DNA of 64,000 bases from Loripinus fragilis (taxonomy: Eukaryota > Mollusca > Bivalvia > Lucinida > Lucinidae). Where the stretch lies: positions 28,408,108 through 28,472,107 of the forward strand of contig OZ026530.1 of the NCBI GenBank assembly GCA_964019695.1. Direction: 5' to 3'. Below, in pieces: positions 12,361-24,225 of the stretch; positions within the stretch are counted from its first letter, which is position 1, and the number at the start of each line of letters is the position of its first letter. The translations under genes were made by a program, and so were the position numbers. The notes below the pieces were generated by a model. That model searched no databases. It was given only the letters and a program-made list of their open reading frames with translations, and was not told the DNA's origin.

Positions 12361-13029
12361 ACCAAAGGCTCTTGAACTGGTCTAAATATATCTTTTCGCT
12401 CACTTTCTCGAATTTACCACACAGTTTTGGCAATACTTAATGTAATCCATAGAAGCCTAGCAAAGCTCATTCTTATTCCGTTCTGATAACTAACCATCAG
12501 GGAAGATCCAAAAGACAAATGATGAGCAGTTTCAAACTGGCGACCAAACACTGTAGTATGCAATAATTATTGTGAAGCTATTTAATAACAGTTTGTTCAA
12601 TGGAGGTAATTGGACACATCGTTGTCTTTCCTGCATGGTTTTAGTGCACTGTGATGATGCATCTGCATAGTGAAATTTGGGTCTCTATTTTGTACTACCT
12701 AGTCCTTTTTATTCTAGATGACTGCAAACAGGTACTTTGGCAAATAGTGACACGGGTGAGATGACACGTAATGTAATGTTGTATCAGGTTAAGTTTATTT
12801 CGTTTGAATGATGATGATTAGAAATTCATTATTTTCTCTTGGGCGATTTTTAAAAGCATTCGTATGCAGAATTGCATAGAAGTTATGGTCTGGTGATTAT
12901 GCAGGTAATGGTTCAATATATATTATGATATATGATCTGATAGAATGGTTACTAAGCATTTCTGCGGAACGTTCCCTGTAGTGACCAAAGCTCACGTTTG
13001 ACAAAACACGTTTATTTTTTTTGCATTAT
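12361..13029. other. Non-coding stretch, nothing recognised
   Basis: AT-rich with no exon or repeat that I can name. Confidence 0.35.
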
Positions 13030-13140
13030 ACTTAAAAGCATGTGATAAGTGTATATTATTGTCAAGCTGCGAGAAATGCACTTAATATGAAACCTGTGCC
13101 AATACAACTATTGCACAACGTTTACTTTCAAAAGATAGTA
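13030..13140. repeat. Third copy of the 9955 / 59795 block
   Basis: AAGCATGTGATAAGTGT, CTGCGAGAAA, ATGAAAC-TGTGCCAAT and GCACAACGTT-CTTTCAAAAGATA match 9960-10110. It may be a relic of another duplicate, or the block is itself a repeat. Confidence 0.45.
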
Positions 13141-13855
13141 CATCAAAATACTGTTAATGTACCGCGAATTATACTTGACGTATTTCTGTCGGTGTTCAGT
13201 GAATTTGCATTCAGATCACTCATCGTCAGTCACTTGCTGTGGTTTGCTTATGGATAGTACATGACGACTGCAGCTTTACTGAACGGTCACTTGCATACTG
13301 AGGGTTTTATAATTGCTCTCATTTTAAACCAGAGTCAATTGGTCGACTTACAATTTTATTTCGCCTGTCTTGTCAAGAAATTTCTGCCCTAAAATGCTGT
13401 CTGCTATCTACTGCTACATATATTCACACTCACAACAGTCTAAATTTGATCATATGGAAGCAAAGACATCCGAAATCGCATAAGCCGACCCATAATTCAT
13501 CCACTAAATTTAAAAATCAATATGAAGCACGACTCTGAATAAAAACCAGACTGACATATATTAGGAGCAAACAATATGGACTCTCTTCAGACTGGCCTAA
13601 AGTAAAAGCCTGATCTGAGTCCATATCGTTTGCAATACAGAGTTCTAAAGTTCACCTGCAGATGCGAGAGCAGACAATAATTTAAATAAGGCTCATTTTT
13701 TCCAAGCAAAAGATTAAGAACCATCTTGCTGATGATATGGTTCTTTTAAGTAACGGCACCATTTTTATACAAACTATAAAGAAAAGAAAAATGTTCGAAC
13801 TAATAATTTTTCAGCGCAGTTTATTCAAATGCAATTTATCATTTAAAAAAATATA
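13141..13855. other. Non-coding stretch
   Basis: Includes a short inverted pair around 13570-13635 (AACAATATGGACTC and GAGTCCATATCGTTTG). No exon seen. Confidence 0.35.
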
Positions 13856-13859
13856 TTAT

Positions 13860-14105
13860 TAATATATTGGGATAGACTGCATGCTTGGTGGTCAACACAA
13901 CCAAAATTGGCAACTTTGCTTTCCTCTTTAATTGCACGTCGGCGGGTCAGACCTCAGATTCTTTGACAGTTCCAACTAAAATACTAATCTTTAGATGAGA
14001 GGGATGGGGCCTGATGTTGTGTCTGTGGTTGGGCCCACATTGGTTTATCTGGTAGATTTTTGTTGCTCTACTATTCAGTTATATGTATTATATGCTGAAG
14101 TCGGA
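13860..14105 (+). repeat. AGGAGATGATGCAT family, 5' part only
   Basis: TGCATGCTTGGTGGTCAACA, TTCCTCTTTAATTGCACG and GGTGGGTCAGAC-TCAGA match 16205-16290 and, further along, 43640-43770. Confidence 0.5.
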
Positions 14106-14934
14106 GGGATATAGTTTTGGCGTTGTCCAAGCGTCCGTCCATCCATTCTGTCTATCCATCTTCCCATCTGTCAACACTTTTTGTCCACCCAGAACCATAT
14201 CTAAGTGCATATTGAACAGATTTGATTCATTCTTGGTATAAATGATATGTGCTATAGACTCTCAATATCCTATAAGGTTTGTCAAAATCGACCTCTTAAC
14301 ACTTGAGTTATTGCCCTTGTTTTAATATAGGCAATTATAAGGCAAAACCTATATTAGTCTTTTTGTGTGATGATCTTCACATTTCATCAAAGCTATACTA
14401 TTTAAGAACTCCTCATTATAGATCATGATTGCTCAGTGCCTGTGGATAGGCATAGCAGTTTCAAAGTTTTACCCCACCCAAAGATTTCGTAATAACTAAG
14501 GCAGTTGTCGTTTTCTTGCTGAAATTTTCATGCAGACAGAGCAGCAATTAAACAGAATTAATTAAACAGAGCACAATGATCAAATATGCTGTCATTACAC
14601 ATACCCTCGACCACTGGGGTGTGGTCAAAAGGCATTTTTTTTCTTTTCTAAAAGTGGTCATGTTGCATATCAAATTAAAGTTGAAGAAGTGTAGACCTAC
14701 ATGCAGGGTAACACTTTTGACCTCTCGGGTTGGGTTGAAAGGTCTGTTTTTAAAATTGTGCAGATGTAAGATTATATTATATTATTAAACTTAGCACTGG
14801 AATATACTTGACAGGCCTTTGTTAGGATCTGAATAATACCAAAGGTGAACTTTTGTATGTTTTGTGATTTACATGATTCTCTAAAATAACCCTTCGTGGG
14901 GGATACAAATTCGCTGAGTCTGTCTTGCCATATC
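14106..14934. other. Degraded repeat fragments
   Basis: A CGTCCGTCCATCCATTCTGTC pyrimidine stretch near 14130-14190 and a GTGGTCATGTTGCATATCAAATT fragment near 14650 shared with 7645 and 60775-60900. No exon. Confidence 0.35.
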
Positions 14935-15320
14935 TTGATTATTATTAACTAATAGATGAATCATCGATACGAAATAGATCTGTCATGCAAACCAAACATC
15001 TGTGTGCTTTTATCCACATCATAATGAAGGATGAGGTTTGTGCCGTTAAACATGTTTACTTAACATGTTTACTTGCCGTTCTAAACCTGCTTCTTTTGTG
15101 GATCAATTTTGTGTTTTTGTGTTTGTCTTTGATATACTGTTTTGTTTGTTCCTTGCAGCCCTATGATCAGCTGCTAGGAAAGGGCTGACCTCTAAGCTCT
15201 CTTGTATGTGATGTTTTCTTGTTTGCTTGTAACTTTCTCATATGGTGTTCCGAGTCAGGTGTGGTACTTGATTGTGTCAATCAATTGCTGATATTTGCCT
15301 TCTTCCTTACTTTTTCATAC
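14935..15320 (+). repeat. AGGAGATGATGCAT family, copy
   Basis: ATGAATCATCGATACG, TCTGTCATGCAAACCAAACATCT, GAAGGATGAGGTTTGTGCCG, GGGCTGACCTCT and GGTGTGGTACTTGA follow in family order. Confidence 0.55.
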
Positions 15321-15565
15321 AGCAGAAGTCCGTATGAATATTTTGATTAGAAATGTAAAGCTCATTGTGTCAGGCATTTTAAATTGTCCAACTAACACTA
15401 TGTCGTCTTAAACAGGAGCATGAGACTTTAGAGTTGTGTTCTAAATGTATTCTTAAAATCAATATGTTACATTGATTTTCTGTTAAATGTTAAATTTTGC
15501 ATCAAGAGAGAGGTTTGATAGCCTAACTTTATGTGCATGCATATATTAGTATACTGCAGAACAAT

Positions 15566-15805
15566 ATGAGCCATGACATGGGATTTCCAACAGTGTGGTA
15601 TGTGCGACCAGCAAAGCCTCAGATCAGTCTGAGCATACGCGCAGTCTGATCAGAGCCTTTGCTAGTCGTTTGAATATTTTATGAGTGTTATGCTACTGAC
15701 TGAACATCATTTGGAGTTTCTAAGGTTAACAAGAGGCTGCCCAGGCTCGTCTGAGTCTACACTTGTCAAAGTGCCACATTGTTGGAAATCACATGACCGG
15801 CTCAT
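15566..15805. mobile_element. ATGAGCCGTGACATG MITE, copy 2
   Basis: Inverted ends ATGAGCCATGACATGGGAT and ATCACATGACCGGCTCAT, with the internal GCATACGCGCAGTCTGATCA. Confidence 0.7.
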
Positions 15806-16199
15806 TTATCAATTTCAACACACTTTTTATATACAACACATGTTCCATATACTTGTCGGTGCATTTAAGTTATGAACTTCCGTACGAACTGCCTTTCTGG
15901 GCTTGATAAAATGTAATTGCTAAGATAGAAAATGATTGAAATGGCCTAAGTAAACAAATTATATAAATAACACTTATGTAAAAACAAATTAAATAAATGC
16001 ATACTCGCATTTTTTTTATTCTATCGCCAATACGATGATTTGATATTTAAATTCCATGTGAGACTCAAATTTCTCTTGCGCAAGGGACTTTCTGAACTAG
16101 AATTTTATGTCGACTTAGTGTATAAATTAAAGAAAATTGTAGGCACTTATAACTTTTCAGCGCATTTTATTAAAATTTCTCATTACATAAATAACATTA
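15806..16199. other. Non-coding stretch, nothing recognised
   Basis: AT-rich, no feature that I can support. Confidence 0.3.
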
Positions 16200-16740
16200 A
16201 TGTAGTGCATGCTTGGTGGTCAACCCAATCACGGTTGTCAATTTTACCTTCCTCTTTAATTGCATGCCGGTGGGTCAGACTTCAGACTCTATGACGGTTT
16301 CTACTTGAAGACTTATCAATAGATAAAATGGTTGGGCCTGATGCTGCGTCTGTTGTTGGGCCCACAGGTTTAACTGTTGGATTTCTTTGCTCCACTATTC
16401 AGTTGTATGGTCTTTTGAATACTTTTTTTTGTTTTATTTTATTATTTATAATTTTATTTATATTTACTAGGAGATGATTTATGTATAAGTTAGGGATATT
16501 TCATACATATTAAACATCTTTTATGTTTTTGTTCTGTCTTGTGTTTGCTATGTCTTAGTGCGTGTCTGTTTATATGTGCTTTGTGGTCAGCTGCTGGGAA
16601 AGGGCTGACCTCTTGGCTGTCGTTTGAAGTGTCTAACTGTGAGTTTGTCACTTTCCCATTGGTATCCTGGGTCAAGTGTGGTACTTGATTGTATCGATTC
16701 CTGATCTTTGCACCCTTACTTTCTTTGACCCACATCAGAC
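16200..16740 (+). repeat. AGGAGATGATGCAT family, long copy
   Basis: Contains both the 5' part (GTGCATGCTTGGTGGTCAAC) and the 3' part (GGTCAGCTGCTGGGAAAGGG, GGTACTTGATTGTATCGATT). Confidence 0.6.
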
Positions 16741-16867
16741 TTACAACATTGGGTTAAAAACTGTTCTTCAATAGGGCAATCAGAAACTATATATTTTGGT
16801 GATTTAGTTTATTTAGTTTATAAATGTAAAAAAAAATTGTTGGAAAACGTATCTTTAATTAAGAAAT

Positions 16868-17040
16868 TGATTTGCACTCGCAGTGATTAGCCGCTTAATA
16901 TATCACTGGCTGGAGGTCAGTCGTTAAAGTGAATAAACCATGAGCGTGAAGGACGAATGATTTATCCACTTACAACGGAATCACAGACAGTGATATATTA
17001 AACAACAAATCACTGACAGTGCGAATTTATATTGATTCTA
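16868..17040. mobile_element. Fold-back element
   Basis: Left TTTGCACTCGCAGTGATTAG and TTAATATATCACTG pair with right CAGTGATATATTAAACAA and CACTGACAGTGCGAAT. A long imperfect hairpin with no coding capacity. Confidence 0.65.
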
Positions 17041-18090
17041 ACAGACAAAAAAATAAAAAAAAACATGAACGAATCATTCAGTCTACAACGTTTCGCCATC
17101 TTAAACAGACTGTAAGAATTTCCCGCAAGTTTTGTTTTGACTGAACTGCGTATTTTTACGTACATTTTGAGCGTCTAATAGTTGTAAAAACGACGTTACG
17201 CCATCTATCGTCAACGTTATAATGCCGTATGTGATAAATGACACCATGAAAATCAAAATGGCGACCGACTGACGTCACGCTGGTCCGCGCTTTGTCCGTG
17301 CATTGATTTATCAATCAATAAATCACGGATTTTAACCATTGACTTTATAGGCGGGGTGTGTAAGAATGATCAATTCAAAAAGATTATCAAGCATTAAAAA
17401 GGTTTGATAGAACATGGATGTCATGCGACAGTCTGCATGCCCGGTTTTAAGCCCAATCACGGTTTATAACCCGAATGCTGCATATTTAAATAGCATGTGT
17501 CATACATGCCAAGTGCAAAAAAATCTACAACAGAAGTAGAATTTAGTTGACTGTATCCTACAAACATTAAGTTAGTTGACCGTAACCTACAAATATCGGT
17601 ATACTACGAATCTCTGCGATAGATGAATAACCATTTCGTGGCATGTACTTTCTTCCATACAGAGATCCTGTCAGCTTTTCACCAACAATGACATTGTATG
17701 ACTTCGTCTCTAATCACGAGGCCTGTATAATAGGTTTTACGTTTATATTTGAGGAGCAAAGGAAAAGACCAATGCCATATATCCAGTAGCACAGCTTTAG
17801 TTAAACACTTTTTGTCAGCGAAAAATTGCATTCATTGTATTCTTTTCTTTCCCATCATTTTTAACATATATTTGGGTGCTCAAAAGAACCGTCTCATTAA
17901 GGCGGTTCTTTTGAATACTTGCAACAAATGTTTGGCTGAGAATAAGAAAATGATGTTTTGTTACGCACTCCTAACTAAAGGGCTGTTACTGTAGACAATT
18001 AAATGCAGTTTGGCTTCCATCCGATAGTTTGCTTAAATTTGGAATTGTATATCCTCATTATTCAATCCGGTGAAATGTCGTTTCAATTCT
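17041..18090. other. Non-coding stretch with a short hairpin
   Basis: 17880-17914 is a hairpin (TCAAAAGAACCG ... CGGTTCTTTTGA) related to 53313-53372. 17150-17350 holds ACGT-rich and ATTGATTTATCAATCAATAA repeats. Confidence 0.4.
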
Positions 18091-18095
18091 TCCAT

Positions 18096-18375
18096 GTGCG
18101 GATCCAGAGGGGGGAGGGTGGGCAGGGGGTCCGGACCCCCCCCCCCCCTTGAAAATCACAAAAATATAAGGTTTCTTAGCAATACTGGTCCGGATCCCCT
18201 GAAAACCACAAAGCTTTCTTTTGGGCCATTATCGGCACGCCTGCGGAACGCCATTTAAATGGCGTTTCGCTGGCGGGCCGATGATGGCCCGCTTATAGTG
18301 GTATTTGCTTTTCTAAAAAAAAATGGTCAAAGTTGGACCCCCTCTGACAAAACAGTCATTCTGTATCCGCGCATG
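18096..18375. mobile_element. GGATCC fold-back family, well-preserved copy
   Basis: TGCGGATCCAGAGGGGGGA at the left, GACCCCCTCTGACAAAAC and ATCCGCGCATG at the right, and the central palindrome GAACGCCATTTAAATGGCGT followed by GGCGGGCCGATGATGG. A C-run of 13 is present near 18137. Confidence 0.75.
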
Positions 18376-19110
18376 TCTCCAATTCAATTGTCACAGGATT
18401 CAATCGAGTTCCTCGGGTGGCTAAATTGGTATAAAACTTGAATGAATAAGCTCAAAACGACATAAAGAGATATATATTTATTGAAATATTCTATATTTAA
18501 ATCGGAAAATTGTAGTTAAAACACAATTGAAGGAGCAGGATAAAAACAAGCAATAAAAAGAAAAAAAAAACACAATAAATAAAGGCGCAATGTATTTTGT
18601 TTTTAGTAATTTATTTGAAAATATGTTTGTATGACACTGTAACACTTTTATACTCCAAGTGGACGATTTAGTTACTGAATTTGGTCTTTGTTCACCCTCT
18701 TCATTCTGATGGCTATCCCAAGGCATGTTGATACAATAAAAATGCTATGGGATAGTCCATTATGTACTTAAATATGCATCTAAATTATGAGGTATTCATG
18801 ATTGTTATTATCTTAGCAAACAGTACAGATCCTGATAAAATGCCTCCTTATGTGGAATTTCATATGGGCCTTTAATGTATGCCAAAATACCTGCTAATCT
18901 GTATCCAGAATGAAAAGGATAGTAAGATGAACTTTTGTATATTTCTAGACCACTTATTTTTGAGAAAAATTCTAGATTGCAAACAAGAAATAACATTTTT
19001 GACATTTTATTATAGGTCGTATATAGCATAATCTATGCGAACACATTCTGTGAAAAAAAAACACTGCAATAAGAATGATTTCAAAAGCAAAGTACATTGC
19101 GCCTGTATCT
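18376..19110. other. Non-coding stretch with a palindrome remnant
   Basis: 18817-18890 is a member of the small CAAACAGTGTAGACC palindrome family (AGCAAACAGTACAGATCCTG). The rest is AT-rich. Confidence 0.4.
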
Positions 19111-19114
19111 TCCA

Positions 19115-19160
19115 AAACACACACACGTATACACACGCGCACGCACGCACACACACACAT
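19115..19160. repeat. (AC)n microsatellite with CG interruptions
   Basis: Alternating AC/GC purine-pyrimidine tract of about 45 bp. Confidence 0.9.
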
Positions 19161-19305
19161 AGCAGAAATGAAGCAACTTAATTTGCGTGTTTGTAAGGTC
19201 AATGTCAAATTGCAGAGTTGTGGTAAATGCAGACTGCTGGCAGAATAATTTTGCTCAGTCAGAGACATTAACCTATATAAGCCTAGCGTCCTTTTTATGG
19301 GGCAT

Positions 19306-19374
19306 AGGCAAACAGTGGAGATCCAGATCAGAGACAGCACAATGTGTCTGATCAGGAATTTCACTGTTTGCCTA
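19306..19374. mobile_element. Small palindrome CAAACAGTG family
   Basis: TAGGCAAACAGTG at one end and CACTGTTTGCCTA at the other enclose an inner CAGATCAGAGACA / TGTGTCTGATC hairpin. Confidence 0.75.
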
Positions 19375-19567
19375 CGGAATATTCAACTGAAATTTGGAAA
19401 AATTGAAAAATACCACCCAACACTCCTAAAATTGGAAATGGACTGGTCCAATTGATAGGAGTTGGAAAATCAAATAGGATTAAATGAGTTTATTAATGTA
19501 AATTAATGTAAAAGTAATACTTTCTGATCGGTTGAAACACAATATGAGCAATAAAATTTTTTATATA

Positions 19568-20078
19568 CCCGAGAAAAAAGAAACGCACCACTACGATCTC
19601 CTTTTAATACGAAAATGTTAATTATCATGAAAATTTACTTCTGATCAAATTTTACTGAAACTTAAATGTGACGTAGATGAGTATCTGTACTTTACTGTGT
19701 AGGTACAAAATACATTAATGAGAAGGATGAAGGAGTTTTAGAAGCGTTAATTCAACGCTACTGTCTACATGAAATTCCGAGTTTGTTTTACATTAGCAAA
19801 GTATGAAAACGATATGTTGTCGTTATGTGAGACAACCAATGTGTTTGTTGATGCTTTTTTGCTATTACAAAATCCATTTCCTGTGACATTACAATTTGAC
19901 CCCCACTTGGTTCGTGACCAATTTTTGTTAACACAATTTCGACGCCTGATTGCAAAAGACGTGTGACGGAGCAGTACCTGACATACCTTTGCACTGATAT
20001 AAACTAAATTGGCCTATCACTTTTGATTTTCCTGAGTGTTGAACAGTTCTAACTGGTGCGTTTCATTTTTTCGTCGGG
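19568..20078. mobile_element. MITE with about 25-bp inverted ends (GAAACGCACCA)
   Basis: Ends CCCGAGAAAAAAGAAACGCA and TGCGTTTCATTTTTTCGTCGGG are inverted. The 510-bp interior has short open frames but no recognised domain. Probably a degraded DNA transposon. Confidence 0.7.
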
Positions 20079-20400
20079 CAATGATAACTAACTGCTGTAA
20101 AACCATTGCCTGGTTGATAACATTGGCCTTCTCTGATGTAGTGAACAAACCCTCGTGTTATAATGCTACATTTATCTGCAAACGATAGTTTGCGACATCA
20201 GAAAGCTGATCTCACTTAATGCTTGTAATCACATACCATACTTAAGATAACATACTGTAGCTTTCACCTCTTAGTTTCTCAGGTGAATTATTCCACTTTA
20301 AATAGTAGAATAGTTAATTATGGGAAAATAATCTAAAAAAAATCATGTCAAAAAGCTGCAAAATGATTTTGAGACAAACAAGCAAAATAAGTAAGCAATC
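20079..20400. other. Non-coding stretch, nothing recognised
   Basis: No exon or repeat that I can name. Confidence 0.3.
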
Positions 20401-20457
20401 AGTGTAGATCCAGATGAGCTGGCTCATATTAGCCATCTCATCTAGATCTACACTGTT
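20401..20457. mobile_element. Small palindrome AGTGTAGATC family
   Basis: AGTGTAGATCCAGATGAG at the left pairs with CTCATCTAGATCTACACT at the right. Confidence 0.8.
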
Positions 20458-20836
20458 TATCCCTCCCCTTTTTCAGGGCTTAAGTGCTGAAAGGTTAAAA
20501 CGATATACAAGTGCGTTTTTATGTCTATAATTTTTTGTGAAGGAATTTTATCTAGAAACGTGATTGCATATTGTGTACACACTGATAGTTTTAATGCGTA
20601 CAGGTACACACATGTTTAGCATTAAATGCGTACAGCCAAGTATATGTAAGCACGATAGAGTGTACATTTAAAGTCTGCATCCTAATCGCATGCGCCGAGT
20701 AGTAGAATAAACAATTTTAATAAGAATTAAGATGGTGTTCTAAAACTCTGACAAAATTTGAATGTATTTGAGTAAGTCAATACATTTGAGCCCTCTATAT
20801 TTGACCAGGAGAAACTCAAACAATTCAGAATTGTTC

Positions 20837-21170
20837 ATGTGCGGATCCAGAAAATTTGGTTAGAGGGGATGCAACTTATTTTTGACAACGTTTTTAATGA
20901 GGGGAGAGAGGATCCAAATTTCACTTAAAGAGGCAATCATCGGCCTACCAGGCAGGCTGATAATGGCTGAGCGGCTCTTCCTCGCGGTGCCACGGGGTTG
21001 TCTGCAGTTTGTGATTGTGGTATTTCCTGATCATACTCATTTACTATTTTTAAATGCTGGCTTGGTAGTTTTTTTCAGGAGATCTGGGTCAGTATTGGTA
21101 AGACACCATATGGCTTTGTGATTTTCAAAGGGGGTCGGGACCCCATCCCCCCTCTGGATCCTCGCAAGTT
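20837..21170. mobile_element. GGATCC fold-back copy with nested R-AACCACAATC fragment
   Basis: TGTGCGGATCCAGAAA ... CCCCTCTGGATCC ends. Positions about 20995-21055 read GTCTGCAGTTTGTGATTGTG then GTATTTCCTGATCATACTC, which is the end of the other repeat family, so one element is nested in the other. Confidence 0.55.
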
Positions 21171-22146
21171 GTTATACACAAGACGTGTGCACACATATAT
21201 AACATTTAGTTACTAGTGGCTAAAGCGTCGCTAAAACTGTATAAAGAAAAAATTCAGAGCTAATATTCAACACATACATACACTGTCTTTGAAAGCACTT
21301 TTGTAATTTTCATGCTGGTCATCTGTTGGGTCTCGATTTATAACTACATTTTACAAAAATGCCAACCGTCCACTTATATTCTATTAATTTTCTGGATAAG
21401 AGTAAAACACTTTAGAATATGCAAATCCTAACAGTCCAGTTCAAAAGATTCATTGGTCGAAATTTCTGTATTATGGTGTATTCATGTCCCTTATGCCTTA
21501 TGGGGCACTTCATCTTGGTCTTCAAGAACCTGTTTAATATCCGTATCCAGATTGAAAAGGATAAAACAAAATTTTTACCGTTTGCCATATGATATACATG
21601 TACCTCCAAAAACAAAATTTTGAATAAGTATTAACATGTTTAAAAATGCCTAAAACAGCTAAGTATTATTTAAAAAATGTATCCAAGGCACTCACTGTAT
21701 TGGGTGATAGGGTTTTAACATTTTGACCAAATCTACATTTGTCATGCGGGAACGCTGTGGTGCACTTACATTTAAGTGTTCAATAAGTAATGATAATATT
21801 TTGCGGAGGAAACAAATTATAACACACACTTAATTTTGTAACTTTAGAAATTGGGGCACTAAGCAATAATGGGACAACCCCCAGTTTTATGTAGGAAATT
21901 TTATTGAGGTTTTACTGACTGTTAAATTAGAGTTCTGTCTATTTAGGGGCATAACTATAATTGTCAGATTGATAAAGTTTTCTAAGAAAATTAATAAAAT
22001 AAAAGTGAATGTTTGCTGAGTGTACATTGTTTTTGATCTATTTTTCATCTATTTGGTATTAGGGTGGTTATACGTGTAATAGTACTCGTAGCTCTTCATT
22101 CCATACACCGCTGAAACAAACAGAGATTCAAATAAAATACAGTATC
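21171..22146. other. Non-coding stretch, nothing recognised
   Basis: AT-rich. A possible remnant of the CAAACAGTG palindrome near 21475-21530. No exon. Confidence 0.3.
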
Positions 22147-22416
22147 CAATGGCGTAGCCAGGACGCTGAAAAAATTATGCACAGCAAAAGGAGACTACTG
22201 TATCAAGCAGTGATTCTCTTCAATTGCTTCCTGGGTTTTCAAAATGGGAACTTCTCTTAATGGGAAGAATTTGCTCCCAGAGGGGAGCAAATTCTTTCCT
22301 TTAAGAGCAGTTCCTTATGGTATGGAAATCACTTTTACCACATTAGGTGACTTCCCTTGTATGTTGCTATTTTCATTACGCACGTGCGTAACTGCGTAAT
22401 GGGAGCTACGCCAATG
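22147..22416. mobile_element. CAATGGCGTAGC MITE, complete copy
   Basis: Inverted ends CAATGGCGTAGCC and GCTACGCCAATG, a GAATTTGCTCCC / GGGGAGCAAATTC hairpin, and a right-end TTACGCACGTGCGTAA palindrome. Confidence 0.8.
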
Positions 22417-22702
22417 GGATTGCAATACGTAAATTAGCTGAGAATGGCAAAACTGGGCTCCAAAACATTGATTCTAATGCACTTGCAAATGTACGATTGA
22501 ATAACATCATAAATATGCGATCGTGTATCTTGCGATATACTGTCGCAAACCCGACGTCATTACGTAACGTCGCTTATCATCGGTTGACAAGTGATTCTAA
22601 TGAACTTGATTATGTAGCGCGACTTCTGATTGGATAACGTCAAAAATTTGCTACATGGAAATTTTTTGACGTCATTAATTAAGTAACATTTCGTTGGATG
22701 TC

Positions 22703-23509
22703 GTGCAGTTTTTTGCGGCTTGCAACGCTCCAATTTGAGACAAAACTGCAGCAGTACATTAGAATGGAGATAACCATATTCAAACTATTTATTTTGGAAG
22801 GTATATCGTCGGATTAACGTTAGGAAATCATGATTTAAGGCTCCGCTGATGCATCATTGCAAGATTAAAGTTTTGACGTTCATCCTACGATATACCGCCA
22901 ACATTGAAAATTTTGAATACAGTTATCCCATACATTTTTGTAGCAATACAAATTGCATTCAATTTAATTTGCATGACGCATTATCATTTCCACAAGAAAT
23001 GGGATAAATTGACATACTAGAATAAACCAAATAAATCAACTCATGCTAAACAAATTTATCCCCTAAAACATTTTTAAAGATTTGCAATTTAAAAGCTGGA
23101 ACTTGGAAGATGAGAGTTTCAATTTGCCATCGTGGTCCTTTTATATTCTTGGGAATATAAATGTGTACCATTTAGAATCAGTATAGACCCAGATGAAATA
23201 CCACATGAAATGGAAATTTATCAGGGTCTACACTGTCTGCTAAGGCAAAAACGATTTTCCGTGCAAAGAGATACAATTTTTATTTAGGGGATAACTATTC
23301 ACAATTTTCACTTGGGTAGGCATATCGTTGGATATACGGTCAGAAATTTAGTTTTACGGCCACGCTCGATGGGATTAAAACGTAATTTACCAACATATAT
23401 TAGACAATATACCTCCCAAAATGAAATTTTGGAATATGGTTATCCCTATTCTAATGCACTTTAGCAGTCGCGTCTCAAATTCGAGCGTTGCAAGCCGCAT
23501 AAAGCACTC
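22703..23509. mobile_element. Inverted-repeat element with nested palindrome
   Basis: GCGGCTTGCAACGCTCCAAT at the left is inverted as CGAGCGTTGCAAGCCGC at the right, and GATAACCATATTC / GAATATGGTTATC also pair. A CAGTATAGACCC palindrome (23179-23240) sits inside. Confidence 0.6.
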
Positions 23510-23589
23510 AATGGGGAGGGTCGTAACTAAGGCTGTGAGAACTTGTAACCAAACCCCATTGCTCATTTTTGTGTCAATAAAATATGTAT

Positions 23590-23850
23590 AAACAAGAGAA
23601 ATTCGTCGAATTTATATCCCCTGACGAAGGTTTACTTTAGAGAAACATGTAAATCACAAAACATAAATCCCATTTATCTAGACCCTTAGTTTACCTTGGG
23701 TATCATTCAGATCATAACAAAAACCTGCTAAGTATGTTTTATTGCTTAGTTTAATAAAAATATGCTTATTTGAAATATTTCAATATCTGACCTTTCAACC
23801 CAATCCTAGAGGTCAGGGTGTGTGTAACTTTCCTTTAAATATTTTGAGCA
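23590..23850. repeat. Dispersed repeat pair with 60270-60500
   Basis: Shared order: GAATTTATAT, TTTAGAGAAAC-TGTAAAT, TTGGGTATCAT-CAGATCATAA, CTTAGTT-AATAAA, TCAATATCTGACCTTT and GTCAGG-TGTGTGT. Confidence 0.6.
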
Positions 23851-24225
23851 TTGTATAATAGAGCATACTTTGAAACCAATCTCCATAACTCTTTTTGCAA
23901 ATCAGTACAAACAAGTCTATTTGGGGATTGAAATTAATAATTTAAGCTTGCATTGAAAGATGAAAACATCAGCTTTTTTAATACCTAAGAAGCTATAAGA
24001 AGTGTGAGGTTGGGATAGAAAATATGTGCTTACAAACCCCGTTTATCATCATGAGGCTTGTCCAGTGATGACAAAATATTATCATGACTGATGAGGGATG
24101 GATTTTTCTTTTCTATTCTCGCTTAATAGAGATTCCAAATCTAGTGAAATGTCCTTTTATGCACACAAGATCTTCATGCGTCTGGAATAAGTTTTTAAAT
24201 ACCGAATGTTCAAATTTTATAAAGG